A stretch of DNA of 64,000 nt, taken from assembly GCA_021521415.1 (NCBI GenBank), contig JAIQDT010000840.1:1-64000 (forward strand), written 5' to 3'. Numbering within the stretch: the stretch's first letter is position 1; every line of letters starts with the position of its first letter. Source of the DNA: Bidens hawaiensis. Its lineage: Eukaryota > Streptophyta > Magnoliopsida > Asterales > Asteraceae. Below are positions 32,019 through 43,833 of the stretch, one piece after another. A program made the position numbers and the translations under genes. The notes below the pieces were generated by a model. That model ran no database searches. It was not told the DNA's origin and worked only from the letters and a program-made list of their open reading frames with translations.

Positions 32019-32078
32019 CTCAATTTTGTTTATGTAAACATATAACATAAAAGATAATAATAATAATAATAATAATAA
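31799..32078. repeat. AT and TAA microsatellites
   Basis: (AT)n of about 84 bp at 31799-31882, a second (AT)n of about 26 bp near 31987-32012, and (TAA/AAT)n near 32053-32078. Open frames across these are artefacts of the repeats. Confidence 0.95.
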
Positions 32079-32099
32079 CCACAATAATTATGATAATTA

Positions 32100-33010
32100 A
32101 GATAATAATAATTTTAATCTTAACTTAAAACCGATCAACCTCAAATCCGTCATAAGTCTTATTATTATATCTTCGTTTATAATTAATTGAGTCTATAGTT
32201 AACAACTAGGAATATTTGTTGACGAATTTCGAGGAGCTTGGCCATTTTCATCATAGTTTTTATTATTTCATCTTCATTTAATCCACTTGTTAAGGTAAGT
32301 AAATTCACATCATCCTTTTACCGTTTTACATTTTTGGAGGCGTTATTCGTTCACAAGTTAAACTTTATGATTTTCACTACAATTCTGCTATTTGCGTGTA
32401 TATGATATTGCTCAATTGGTTATACGTGCGAATGTGACTATGTGTTTATTTTTAAGTTATTGTTGTTCGTATCTCATCCTCATCCTCATTCTCATTAGTT
32501 CATCATACGCCGTCGAAATAACTCGATTTGTTGGGACGAGGGAAAAGACATTTATTTATTATTGTAATACTAGTTGTAGTATTTCATATTATCGCAAGGA
32601 ATTGTCATTTTCGATATTATATATAAAAAAAGTGTGATTTACTTGCTCAACTTTATGTTGAAAAATATATATTTTTTCACACATGACGCAAGTAGCTATA
32701 TTGGTTAAAGATAGTAGTATGGACCTTAGGTCGCATGAAGAACACATTTATTTTAAGTTTATTTATGTTTTGAATATTTATTTGTAACGGTATAAAAATT
32801 GAGACAATGTTTGTGCTTTTGAAACTTGATAAATGAATGACCAATTTAGATATTGAAAAGTGTATTTTACTTAGTGTCTTCTGAGCTATGATAGCTTATT
32901 AATTTATATAAACTAATTTGAAGAAGCATATTTGAAGATGATTTTTAGCTTATTTTAAGAAACTTAATTGTGTAAGGGTGTAAGTTACACATTTGCCCTC
33001 AAATGATGGT
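32100..33010 (+). repeat. worn Gypsy LTR relic
   Basis: It contains TTAAGGTAAGTA near 32291 and TTGCTCAACTTTATGTTG near 32643, with ACACATGACGCAAGTA after it. These stand in the same order as CTAAGGTGAGTACC (7226), GCTCACTCAACATGTG (7571) and the following ACGCATATGCAGGT of the 5662-7866 LTR. Similarity is low overall. No ends or target duplications could be placed. Confidence 0.4.
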
Positions 33011-33505
33011 GGATAAATAATTATTGAAGCAACTTATTACTGTAACAAATTAAAGAATTGTAAATTTAAAAACTTATTAAGAGTTTATTAACTTGTAGAA
33101 TATAAGTTAATTCAAATATTTTACAAAAACATATCAAATAATAGAAAATAAGTTATAAGCTATTTTAAAATATAATCATAAAAAAAGGACCAAATACCCA
33201 AAACAAACTGTTTTAGGAGCAACAATAAATACAAAATTAAGAAAGATGAAAAGTTGTTTAACTATGAGTTGCCGTTATGCTTGATGTTGACATCAATAGC
33301 ATTCTATCTACTTTACTGCAACTTAAGATTTTTACTTGTTATGGTGTGATGGGTTACTTACACAAAGATACCCCAGTTGTACAACCCCAAACCTCAGCAT
33401 GTATAATAAAAAAGTATGTGGACTACTTTATATTATATATACAGATAAAAGTGTGGTGCCACGAAAGTTCTTTTTTATTATTTTATTAGTAACAGCTAAG
33501 ATATT
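33011..33505. other. AT-rich sequence without recognisable feature
   Basis: Only short chance ORFs, without homology that I recognise. Confidence 0.5.
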
Positions 33506-33507
33506 TA

Positions 33508-33815
33508 AGACTAACTTCAATACATTGCTTATAAGGTTGCTCAAGATGATATGGAAAATGCCCAAGCTTTTAGGCTTCACCGGAGCAGAGGCCTTATGCA
33601 AGGGCACCCACTTGTTTAAGTTTTTATGTTAAATTTAATAAAAAAAATATTTTAATTTAAATATTATGTGTAGTGGGTAGATGATGAGGTAGAAATTAAA
33701 AAGGTAAAGATATTTGTAGAATTGGAAATAAAATTGAGCTTTTTAAGGATTTGTAAGAATATTATGTGACATACGACGTGGCAGTTAAGGACGCACCTAG
33801 CATTGGAGATAGTCT
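33508..33815. mobile_element. MITE-like element
   Basis: Imperfect terminal inverted repeats: GACTAACTTCAATAC at the left and GCATTGGAGATAGTC at the right (reverse complement GACTATCTCCAATGC). About 308 bp, non-coding. The target duplication is unclear, so no superfamily is assigned. Confidence 0.5.
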
Positions 33816-34760
33816 GAACTAAACGTTTTGAAGTTTAAACAATAAAGGCGGTATAGCTTATTAAGTTGATTGGTGCTTTTTTTAGTACCTTTTGATATTT
33901 CTATGTTGGTTTTGGTGGAGCATGATCCTTTTCTATTTGTTTTTCTTTATTGTAGTTTTTTAAATATTTTAAGTTAAAGAATTTATTATCTGGGTTTATT
34001 TTTGAAACATATTATTTTCTTTATTAGTGTCGATGTTGTAACATACTTAGCCGATACCAACTAAATTCGCGTTGTTGCGCCGCCACAACGCGACTGGTTG
34101 TTTACCTAGTTTTTATGATAAACCAAATTAAAAGCTAAAACCAATTAAAGTTTAAAGTCCAAACAAATTGAAGCGCAAACCTAATAAACCATTGTTCGTT
34201 GTTCCCTTACGCTTGGACTAGACCAGACTTCAACATTCAACAAAACAAAGTTTCATTCAACATTATACTTGTTCAGTTTAAGTAATCTTCTACTTTTATC
34301 TAAAATTCTAATTGTTAATTTATTTATATAAATTGTTAATATGGATTTGTTTATGAAAGATTGAATATTTGAATGATTGATCATGTTTAATTGGATATTT
34401 GGACAATGTAAAATGGAATTGATTAGGGATTTAGTGTTTAAATTTTGTTCTTCTAAACTTAGGGAACTTGAAAGATGAAACGACGGCCTTCTTATATGAA
34501 ATACGGTAAAAAAATTTAGTTATTTTATGAAATACAGTAAGAAAAAATTCCTTTTCCATTTTATGAAATAAGGTAATAAAAACTCTTTGAACGTTACCCC
34601 TGAGATTTCCGTTTAGCCGCCACTGAACCATATGGTAGCATCGTCGCTACTCCATGTAGGTAGGATGCATGACTTAATTTCATGTCAAAGGTTTGCCACA
34701 TAAAATTAATTCATTGGATAGATTAAATAAATTAATAATTAATTTATTATATAATTATTA
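33816..34760. other. AT-rich spacer with a short tandem repeat
   Basis: No gene. Near 34480-34580 a unit of about 45-50 bp containing TTTTATGAAATA-GGTAA occurs about three times. Confidence 0.5.
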
Positions 34761-37101
34761 CACATAAACTATGCAGTTAATATCAGCGATATATCGATGA
34801 TATATAGCCGATATATTGGTTATTGGACCCCTAAAAGATATCGGTCCAAAATATCGGTCATAATATTGGTCCCGATGTTATCGACGATAATATATCAGCG
34901 ATATTTTGCTTCAGTAATATCGATTATATCACCGATTTTCTCGATTTCGCCATTTTTATACCCAAAACTTGAAAAACTTTCAAACTCCAATTACCTGGTT
35001 GCTTCAAATGTACTTGGCGGCCACTTATCGATCTAATTGAGTGCCCCGACTATTAATTCCGGCGAATTTTATGCCGGAAACGAAAAAGAAATAAGACATC
35101 GGCGACATTTGGAAGTAAAGAAGAAGATGCATGCGTTTTGGACTTATTAGGTTAAATAAAGTTTAGGTATTTTATCATTGAACCCTCTCTTTTTCACTAG
35201 TCTACATCCAATACCTAATATTTATAAATTTTCACATAAAAAGTGTAAAAATTAATATATACAGTTGGTGTATAATAATTTATACATCTTTTCGGCACTA
35301 ATTTATCTCCAAATAAGCGTAATATCGGCAGTTATACTAGAATAAATAACCATTAATGTTTATAATTTCTATCTATAGATAAATATAGCCTTAAAGAATA
35401 AAAACGAGCTGATATTCGAAGAAAAACAATCAAAACGGACTCAACACACCCCATGGTGAATCAAGACATGGTCATGCCTAGAACATACAAAGAAAAGACA
35501 AAATTCAGGAAGTCATAACATGATCATGTTAACTAAAACGCACCCCATGTTGAAAGTACAAGAGGAAAAGACAATATATAAGATTTTGAAGCTAAACATG
35601 ACATTGTTTTACCAAAACACACCCCATGTTAAAAGTACAAAAGAAAAGGACAAATTTGAACTCTTATGGAAGTCACCACAGCCGTGCCCAACTCACCACG
35701 ACCGTGTTCACCTCTATTGTACGATCTGACAACAAGCATTGATTACAACATGACAAAAAGGTCACAGTGGCTGTGTTTTGCTAAACACGGTCGTGTTTTC
35801 CTGTCCTTATCGGCCTATAAATTGAATGCTCATCTTCGACGTTCAACACACCTTGAACAACATTAAACTCACTTCACTCACCTTCTTTCTTCAGCATTAA
35901 TAAGGGAATTATCCCATCCATCAAAACCTTGAAGAGTAAGGAGGTTAAGCTTGTGGAAAAAGTCACGAGCAAAAAAATTAGTCATCCAAATTGGTTAGAT
36001 TGTTCTAATTTGATTATGTTTGTATTTCTTACTTTGATGTATAACAGTATGCTTACTATTGGCTAAACTTTCATAGTATCATCTTTGTTCATAATGAACC
36101 TTAATTGAAGTTTAAAAATATTAGTTGAACATGTGATCAGTTTTTTTTATATGTAAAGGTTATTTTGTAATTAGCACTTGATGATGAATATATACCCCAA
36201 GTGCTGAACTTGACGATAAGCCGAGGAAATTTTAGTCTTGGGAGGCCTTGGTTAACCTTAAAAGAGACACCAAGTATCGAGTTTGATGATAAGCTGGGAA
36301 ACTTTCATTCTGGTAAGGGGTTGGTTGAGGAAAAACACATAAATCTTAATATCAACATAGACCAAATGAAGTATTAGTAGTACTTTATCATCTTAAAATG
36401 AGAATTATTAACAATGTTGTGAAAATATAATGTTGATGTTCATCCACTAAAATCGGTTGATTACTTTGCAAGTGAGTGTACAACATAACATATTTTAAAC
36501 AACTCTTGGATGGTTATTACATGAATTCTATAATTGTTCAAGAGTTGTGTGGGTTAATACTTGATAACTCAAGGTTAATCCTTTACAACTTAGCTAATTT
36601 TAGCTGGTATTTGAAGTATAATACAAAGGTTATTTTTACTAGAATATCACGAACAATTCACTTAGTAATTTAAGGGATTGTCTCATCTTTAAAGTAAGTT
36701 ATTGTATAAATATTTTTTATAAACCACTTGCTTACATAAAATGATGTTTTAGTATGAGATCATGAAATTATGCATATCTCTTTCTTTAATTATCATGGAA
36801 TAACATGATTTAGGAATACAGTGTTATTCCCACATTTAATCATCATAGCAAGCTCATATCACATGTTTACCAATCAATTGTTAAACCAAGTTAAGAGAAG
36901 TTTTAACCAATATGATACACTTTTATTCTTGATAATCTATTTAAAAAATATAAAACCCAAAAATATTGTCTTTAATTTATTTCTTTAAATTTCTTTTAAA
37001 ACTAACTTGTCAAACCAAACCACTATGATGTTTACTTCCGGTTATAATAAATAAAACGATTTAGTAGTAAAAATCAAACAAGTGTGTTCGTGGATCGATA
37101 C

Positions 37102-39144
37102 TGTAACACCCCGACCAAAGGCGGATTATACATCGGGGCGCCACATATTGTTTCATTACTCGTGACACTATTGGGTGTCAATATTTAATAAATACATTCA
37201 TTCGCGCACGCGCAGAGTAAACACAGATAACATAAATCATCATAAATCATAATATTCGAACAGCAAAAACTTGTCTTGACACATTTTAATCTAGGTCCAA
37301 AATAAAGAAAACTTCCTACGTGTCCACAAGCTCCAAAACAGCTACTGCAAACCTGAACATGTGTTAAAATAAACGTCAAACACTTGCGTGTTGGTGAGAA
37401 ATCAAGTTTAATAGATAATAATAGATAACGATAAATCTGCGCGCAACACGTGTATGTCTGGTGTTTAACAAGGGTGCAATCAGATTGTGATCAAGCCTAA
37501 ATAGATCATAGCTCATAGTTCATAGTTCAATCCGTGCTCCCAATTGAGCACAAAAACGAGAAAACATCTGTGCAAGTGTAAACAAAGAAAACCGTAAACG
37601 ATAGGTCTCCCGTGTTCATCTAATGGATCCATGAAAACTGCGGAATAGGCCGAACAAAGCGGTTAATGATACACACATACAAATAAACAGCCAAGTAAAC
37701 GTCCTCAACACATGGGATACTGCGCGACTAAAGCTCATAAACAAGTTTAAGACTCTAAGTTTGTATGAACACATGAACATCCCAAAACATTAAAAGCAAA
37801 AAGGGATTAGGTACGAGATTACTCACTTGATAAACGATGCGGTGTAAGATAAAGCAAGAACCAACTTTAAATAAGCACAAGTTAACCTATAATTAAAGAT
37901 TATTGTTTTAACGATTTGTTTTAAGTCTTGATTATAAGTTAGCATAATTAATAAGTAAATTATTATATATAATATATATTACCGGAAAAGCAGGGTAGAA
38001 CAGGGAGGAAGACGGAGGCAGAGAGGAGGCGGCAGAGAGAGCAAGGAGCAAGAGAACAGGAGAGATTAAGTGTTTTGTGTGTGTAGTGTTATGAAAATAT
38101 TATTATTATTTATAGAGAAACCCTAGGGAACACAATCCCTAGAAAAAGGGGAAAAGATCTCAAAAAGTAAAAGATTCCAAAAGCAAAAGATATCAAAAGA
38201 TATGGCAGCAGGGAAAAAGAGAAAAAGCTGACAGGGAACAGTAAAAAGCATGGGCGGTTCAGATAAAGGTACTGGTCAAGCATGGAAAAAGCAGATCTCA
38301 AAAGATAATGTCAGTCACTTTTTCTGCCAACCAATGGGGTTGGTGCGCATGCTGCGCCGAAAGTAACTTTTCAGACATAAAGCAGATTAGGTCAACAGCA
38401 CAAAAGATAAGACAACACAAAAGCAAACGGCTAGATTAAACAGAAGAAAACTCAAAGGGTTTAGCGCGAGGAAGCTCGAGCGCGAAGGCAGACATAGAAG
38501 GTCAAGAGAGCGCGAGCGCGAAGGCAGACAGAACCAACCTTAACGCGTCGCGGAAAGAACTACATTCTAAGCGCGCCGCGGGAAGAATCACATTTCTTAG
38601 CGCGCCGTGGGAGGAACTAAAATTCCTAGCGCGCCGCGGGAAGAACTATAATTCTTCGCGCGTCGAGGGATGAACTACGATTCTTAGCGCGCTGCGAGAA
38701 GAACTACAAATCCTTAGCGCGTCGCGGGAAGAACTACCGTTCTTAGCGCGCTGCGAGAAGAATTACAATTCTTAGCGCGCTGCGAGAAGAGTTCGTCTCG
38801 CGTATCGCTGAAACAGGTGGTCTTCACGCAGGATTCCTTGTAAGGGGTCTGGCGCGTGGAGCTGCGCAGACAACCTTAGGCGGGAAGGAACAAAGGACAA
38901 GCAAAGAGTTAGAAGAAAAAGAGGGAAACAAGGCGTAAGGGCGGGACGGCGACAAGAGGGAAAAGAAGGCGGAAAGAGAGGAGAGGGACGGGACGGCGGA
39001 AAGGAAAAGAGAGGAAGAGGCGGGAAGGAAAACATTATTATTAAAAATAAAGTATAAGTATAAATAAATATTAAATCATAAAAGAAAGAGATCGGATCGG
39101 AGAAACGGGTACCTGGGTCGGGTCGGATCGGGGCAGATGTTACA
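37102..39144 (-). mobile_element. solo Gypsy LTR, 2.04 kb, TSD GATAC
   Basis: It starts TGTAACACCCCG and ends GATGTTACA, with GATAC at 37097-37101 and 39145-39149. Its left end on the minus strand reads GGTCGGGGTGTTACA, like the 3' end GGTTGGGGTGTGACA of the LTR at 9713-11019, so it is on the minus strand. There is no internal region, hence a product of LTR-LTR recombination. It has GC-rich minisatellite sequence inside. Confidence 0.9.
38543..38800. repeat. GC-rich minisatellite, about 29 bp x 9, inside the solo LTR
   Basis: Units start at about 38543, 38571, 38600, 38629, 38657, 38687, 38717, 38746 and 38775. Core: TTAGCGCGC(C/T)GCG(G/A)GA followed by AGAACTAC. The core contains the palindrome GCGCGC and several CpG sites in a very AT-rich setting. 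A related CGCGAGCGCGAAGG phrase lies just upstream (38480-38525). Confidence 0.85.
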
Positions 39145-39313
39145 GATACTTGGTTCTTACTGATACTATTCTAGATATACGGTAGATACACTTACCTATT
39201 TGTGTGTGGTTTAGTTAAGATAATAATCATTTTTATAAATTTAAAACTAGGCATTGTGTGAACAACCTTTTGAAAAACGTAACAACTTTTCTATACCATC
39301 CACACCACATCAA

Positions 39314-40187
39314 CAATAAAACCTCCATAAATTAATAATTTTGGGACAGAGATAGTTTATTAATTTAGTGAGATATTATTGTATCGATAAATTAATAAAT
39401 TATTAATATAAAAGTTGACTTATATTCGTGAGCAACTCTCAAGTTAGTGCATATACCTTCAAAATTCCACGTCCGTTCACTTTAACTCTTTGAATAAAAC
39501 AAAACAAGAACCTTCAAAATTCTTATGTATATTCACACATTAATGAACCGTCTAGAGCAAATTCCTTTCGACACTGTAAAACGTTCAACTAATCCACCTA
39601 GCTCAAACGATTTGTTCGATGTAAATTCTAGAGAAGACATTCATGAGCTTCAAAACTTGATTACAAGAATGCATTATCGGCATAATATGGATGTGAATGA
39701 GTTGTTGGATTATCCATGTGAAAATAATGAATGTTACGAGGTTTAAACCATTGAAGAAGTTATGGAAGATACCGTTCAAAATCCGGTTGATGATGATTCA
39801 GTACCTTTGAAACCGGTCATTCGGAAAGAAGCATTGCAAGCGGCAACAACTCTTCGCAACTTTCTGTTGCAATACGAGAATACAGTGCCTCAACTTTTAA
39901 GTGCAATTGGGAGATTTAAAGATGAACTCAATATAAATTTGAAGTTCACAAAAATACAAGTGACTATAGATTCATTTTTAACTAGACAATCCTATAATTT
40001 TGAAATATTTTAGTAATTATTGATTGTGACCTATATATTTACATTGGGATTTCAAAAAAAATATTATTTTATTATTTTATTGATCGGGGTCCAATTTATA
40101 CTGATCCTAAGTTGGGACTAGACAAATTATTATTTTTATTGAATTTATTAATTTATCGAGTATTAAATTACAAAGGTTCTATTGTAG
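39314..40187 (+). mobile_element. Emigrant/Lemi1-like pogo element remnant
   Basis: The left end CAATAAAACCTCCATAAATTAATA resembles the CAGTAAAACCTCTATAAATTAAT ends of plant pogo elements (Emigrant, Lemi1). The right end CGATAAATTAATA...AGAACC in reverse complement gives CAATAGAACCTTTG. Between them lies a transposase C-terminal fragment. Most of the transposase is missing, so this is a deletion derivative. A TA target duplication is not clear. Confidence 0.6.
39525..40013 (+). pseudogene. pogo/Tigger-like transposase C-terminal fragment
   Basis: Two blocks separated by one in-frame TAA near 39746: DIHELQNLITRMHYRHNMDV...LLDYP and RKEALQAATTLRNFLLQYE...IDSFL. These resemble the tail of plant pogo-type (CENP-B-like DDE) transposases, beyond the catalytic core. 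No DNA-binding or DDE part is present. Confidence 0.55.
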
Positions 40188-40715
40188 ATTTTAACAATTA
40201 ACCCAATTTATCTTCACTAGTTTACATTTTTGTCTTTATACTTACAAATTTTTAAATAAAAAAGTATATAAATAACATTGTATACATATATATAAATTAC
40301 CGATATCTCACTGATATATATCACAACAAAAGTACCAATATCTTAGATATTGGTCCTTGACCGATATCCGATATTTTTCCGCATTAACTGCATATATAGC
40401 ACATAAACATCACCAACATTCCACCATTTTTATTCACTTAAACATTCATCATTTATTTTAAATTTTCGTATATTATTTTTTTGGTTTGAATAATAGTATT
40501 TTATTTTTCAGGAATTCAATTATGTAATGTTTTTAATGCTATAAAATTTTAATTTTAATTACATTTAATTGGTTAATTTATTTTAAATTAAAAAAAACAA
40601 AAGTTTAATGAAACTTTTCGGTATGTGATGTCAGTAATTTATGATATGTGAATACTTAAGGGTAAATATGAGATAGTCGGGTATGACTGGCTAATGCATG
40701 AGTAGTACTCATGAG

Positions 40716-41358
40716 CAGTGTTTTAAAAACCGGATTAAACTAGCCGGTTCAACCGTTGAACTGTATTTCGGCGAGCAGTCTGGTATTTTGTACCCGGTAT
40801 ATTTGAGTGGTTTTATGGAACATCGAATCGGTCGGTTTTAATAGAAAACCGGTTTATACCGGTAAACCTGTTAAAAAGCCTATTAGATTTTTTATGTTTC
40901 AGACCGTCTTTTTTTTTTTGTATATGTTACTTATTTCATGTAATTGTTTTTGTATATTATGATTATAGGTAACTAAATCTTCTTATTTATTATAGTAGGA
41001 AATGAAAGTACTTATAATCTTGTTATTAGGTTGGCGATGATAGCGAATTTCATCTTTTAAACTAACGTGAACTCGATGCATACAATACATGGCATAAATC
41101 TATTGCGTGCCTTTATTTTAAAATAACTTTATTTGAAAATCAAGTGCTTTTGCCTTGATTTTTGAATATGAATTAACTTTTAAATGATATTTATTATGGG
41201 ATCAAGTATTTTTTGGTTTTTCAGTTAAAGTTACATTTTTTGAAATTATAAGGTAAAGTATATAACCAGGTTGAACCTTCCGGTATAACCCGGTTCAACC
41301 GGTTATACCAATTTCTAGTCATCCCAGTAAGAATAAAATATCGGTTTTTAAAACATTG
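40716..41358. mobile_element. hAT-type non-autonomous element
   Basis: Terminal inverted repeats CAGTGTTTTAAAAACCG and CGGTTTTTAAAACATTG. The ends form CA(G/A)TG. Flanking 8-mers are CTCATGAG and CCTATGAG (two mismatches), which fits an aged hAT 8-bp duplication. The interior is rich in ACCGG/CCGGT dyads and has no coding capacity. About 643 bp. Confidence 0.65.
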
Positions 41359-41414
41359 CCTATGAGTACCTCCCCCCCTAATATAAACTTGATTAATTTG
41401 CTTTCAGTGGTTTG

Positions 41415-41546
41415 GTACAATAATCTTTTAGAGCATAACTTTTAATCACAAACTGAAATTTATCTTATGCGGTTAGTTAGTAAAATATTAACGCAGTTTA
41501 ATTAATTGGTACAATAATCTTTTAGAACATAACTTTTAATCACAAA
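41415..41546. repeat. tandem duplication of about 94 bp at the Harbinger insertion site
   Basis: TTGGTACAATAATCTTTTAGAGCATAAC... to ...TTAATTAA occurs twice. The second copy is interrupted by the Harbinger element, and its remainder (AAACTGAAATTTATC...) follows at 45399. Confidence 0.85.
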
Positions 41547-42571
41547 GGTGATGTTTGTTTTTGCTTCAAACATCTTCAGGAGAGTAATGTCTGCAGGCGC
41601 GCAGACAATCAGCTGTGTAGACAGTTTGTTTTTTTAAAAGAATAAGATCTGCAAACAGCTTATAACTTCTTAAAACAAAAGCTATTGAAACATGCTTCAA
41701 ACGTCTTCATCCTCCACAACCGGTCGTCCAGCCCTTCCAACCCTAGCCACCGCCTCCGTCGCTCCTCCACTCGCCGGCAGCCATCGCCACCGCCTCTGCT
41801 CCTCCAGGTACACTCCTTCTCTTCCTCTCTCCCTTGGTTCCGGTCGCCATAACCACCGCCATACCGCCTCCTGCTCTCTCCCTTGGTTCGGTCGCCATAC
41901 CGCCGCCATAACCACCGTTCGACCACCTCCGTCGACCCCCCGCTGCTTCATCATTAAACCGTTCGACCACCGCCGTTCGACCACCTCGTTCTGGTGGTTG
42001 TGTTTTGGGCTGATTTGGTCTGCTTATATAAATTGAAAGAGTCGAGAAGTTTTATCGTGATTCATACAATCCGTTCAGTTTCTCTTTCAAACATCAATTT
42101 TGTTCATCTTCTGTTAATTTAGGGTTTTGATTCTTGAATCCGTTTGTTTTCCAGTTTTAGTCTTTATGATTGTTGTAATCAGTAGATAGATTCTAGTGTA
42201 CCAGATGTGCTATAAGTGTGTATTTTAGAGTTTGATTGTCTGGTTGTTTTTGTTTGAGAGTTGTTGAAGATTTATGAAATTGGTAGTAGTTTTTAGAGAT
42301 ATATGGCAAGATTGGTAGTAGTTTTCAGAGAAGTCAACATATATAAATGATTTCTTTTATTTTGGTCCATAAACTTTCGTCTTTAGGAAAATACATTTTA
42401 AGAAAAAAGAGTGTGTCGGTTTATGGTATTTAACCCAAACCACCTTTGATTTGTTTTTGTTAAGCCATTTGTTTTTGTTATGGTATTTGAGTATTGTGAA
42501 CCCATGATTGTTTTTGTTATGCTATTTGAGTATTGTGAACAAATGATTGTTAAGAATATATATAATTGTAG

Positions 42572-43545
42572 ATGGAAACTAATGATGGTCGACAACAATG
42601 GACGGATGACGCAATTAAATGTTTATTAGAAACATGTCTTGAAGAAATTGGGCGGGTAGGTAGAAATGGACAAAGCTTGCGCAGAGAGACTTGGGTTATA
42701 TTAGGAAAGAAACTCAAGGAACAATTTCACATGGATTTGAGTCAAAAGCAAATTAGAAATGCTTTTGATACCATGAAATCAAAATATGTAGGATGGTGTT
42801 ATTTGCGAAACAAGACTGGAAATCTTTACAACCCAGAAACAAACATGTTCACTTTAACGCCTCAGGAATGGGAAGATTTTAAGAAGGTGTATATTTCTTT
42901 ATGTTTTTAGTATTGTGTTATATTTTAGAGTGAAAAGTATAAATTATAGTCCATATTAATTTGGCGCAGGGTTACCCGAGGGCAATGTCATTAAAAACAC
43001 GCCCGTTGCCTCATCTTGACCTTCACATAGCTTTGTTCGAAGGGCTTAGTGCTACAGGTGGTAATCAATGGACATCTACTCAAACATCTGGAGTTTCATC
43101 ATCCCCACATGTCCAAACACTTCAGATACAAGATGGTAGCTTTTGTAATCCGGAAGATGATGATGGAGACTCTCATGAACAAAGCTTTCAAAATGATGAT
43201 GAAGTTCCTTCCAATAATAAGGGTCAAACTTCTAATCATAATGAAGCTAGGCGTAACAAAAAAGCCAAAACCTCTAAAACCACCATTACCCTAGATGATT
43301 TAGCGAAAGATATGCAACAAGCACTCAAGCATATGGTGAAAAGCACAGGGCCATCAACTGACGAATGTTATGATAAGTTGAAATTAGTTGGCTTAGAGCC
43401 TATAGATCCCTTGTTTTTGGCAGCATTTAACATTTTTGGTCAGTCGATACAAATGAGACAAGCGTGGATGACATTGCCATCAGACCCTGAGGTGTTGAAA
43501 GGGTGGATTAAGATGACCGGGACGACATTAGGAATGTTTAAGTAG
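42572..43545 (+). CDS. Harbinger Myb/SANT-like DNA-binding protein (ORF1), two exons
   Basis: Exon 1 is 42572-42886 (start ATG of METNDGRQQ) and exon 2 is 42970-43545. The donor AAG|GTGTATAT and acceptor GGCGCAG|GG keep the frame. About 296 residues. Residues 8-105 form a trihelix Myb/SANT-like domain (WTDDAIKCLLETC, LSQKQIRNAFDTMKSKY, EWEDFKK), followed by an acidic, Asn/Lys-rich linker and a C-terminal helix-rich tail. In PIF/Harbinger elements this protein binds the ends and helps the transposase enter the nucleus and act. The reading frame looks undamaged. Confidence 0.85.
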
Positions 43546-43549
43546 GGAG

Positions 43550-43690
43550 AGTGATTTGTAGTATGTCGGTATTTGTAGTGGATGACATTGGTCAGTCGAT
43601 ATTTGTCTTTTGGTGTAATTTGTAGTATGTCGGTATTTGTAGTGGATGACATTGGTCAGTCGGTATTTGTCTTTTGGTGTGATTTGTAGT
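43550..43690. repeat. tandem duplication of about 64 bp between the two Harbinger genes
   Basis: TTTGTAGTATGTCGGTATTTG...TCTTTTGGTGT is present twice, plus the start of a third copy, in the intergenic 3' UTR of ORF1. Confidence 0.8.
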
Positions 43691-43833
43691 ATGTGATTCG
43701 TATTATATGAACCTTTATTTGCTTTGTATTTTGAACAATTATTGTACTACTTTGAACTATTATGTTTGCAATTAGGCCTTTCTTATATTCAATTTTCAAT
43801 ATAAACATTTTGCTCTTATTCGACAGGTTTATC

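Larger units (their letters stand above)
35380..39275 (+). repeat. Athila-type LTR relic, split by a solo Gypsy LTR
   Basis: It parallels the 61010-62882 LTR: worn palindromes (35450-35796), TATA box CCTATAAATTG (35814) 19 bp after the last palindrome, then the long AT-rich part, then CGTGGATCGATACTTGG joined across 37101/39145 and TTTGTGTGTGGTT. The ends are not well defined. No Athila coding sequence is next to it, so it is a solo LTR or truncated remnant. Confidence 0.6.
34761..40410. repeat. inverted pair of ATATCGG-rich repeats
   Basis: ATGCAGTTAA (34771-34780) followed inward by GATATATCG/ATATCGGTCC phrases is mirrored by CGATATCC..., TTAACTGCAT (40384-40393). Similarity extends about 100-200 bp inward on both sides but is worn. 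They could be the ends of one large DNA transposon filled by later insertions (Athila LTR relic, solo LTR, pogo) or two separate MITE copies in opposite orientation. No target duplication was confirmed. Confidence 0.4.

Noticed and set aside
31479..32084. Long open frames across the AT repeat (Ile/Tyr repeats)
   Set aside because: Produced by the dinucleotide repeat; no coding signature.
38772..39035. Pro/Ser-rich open frame on the minus strand
   Set aside because: Reverse reading of purine-rich sequence in the solo LTR; no homology recognised.
41660..42036. Overlapping open frames on both strands near the start of the Harbinger element
   Set aside because: C-rich CCACCG repeats of the leader; the real genes lie downstream with clear domains.
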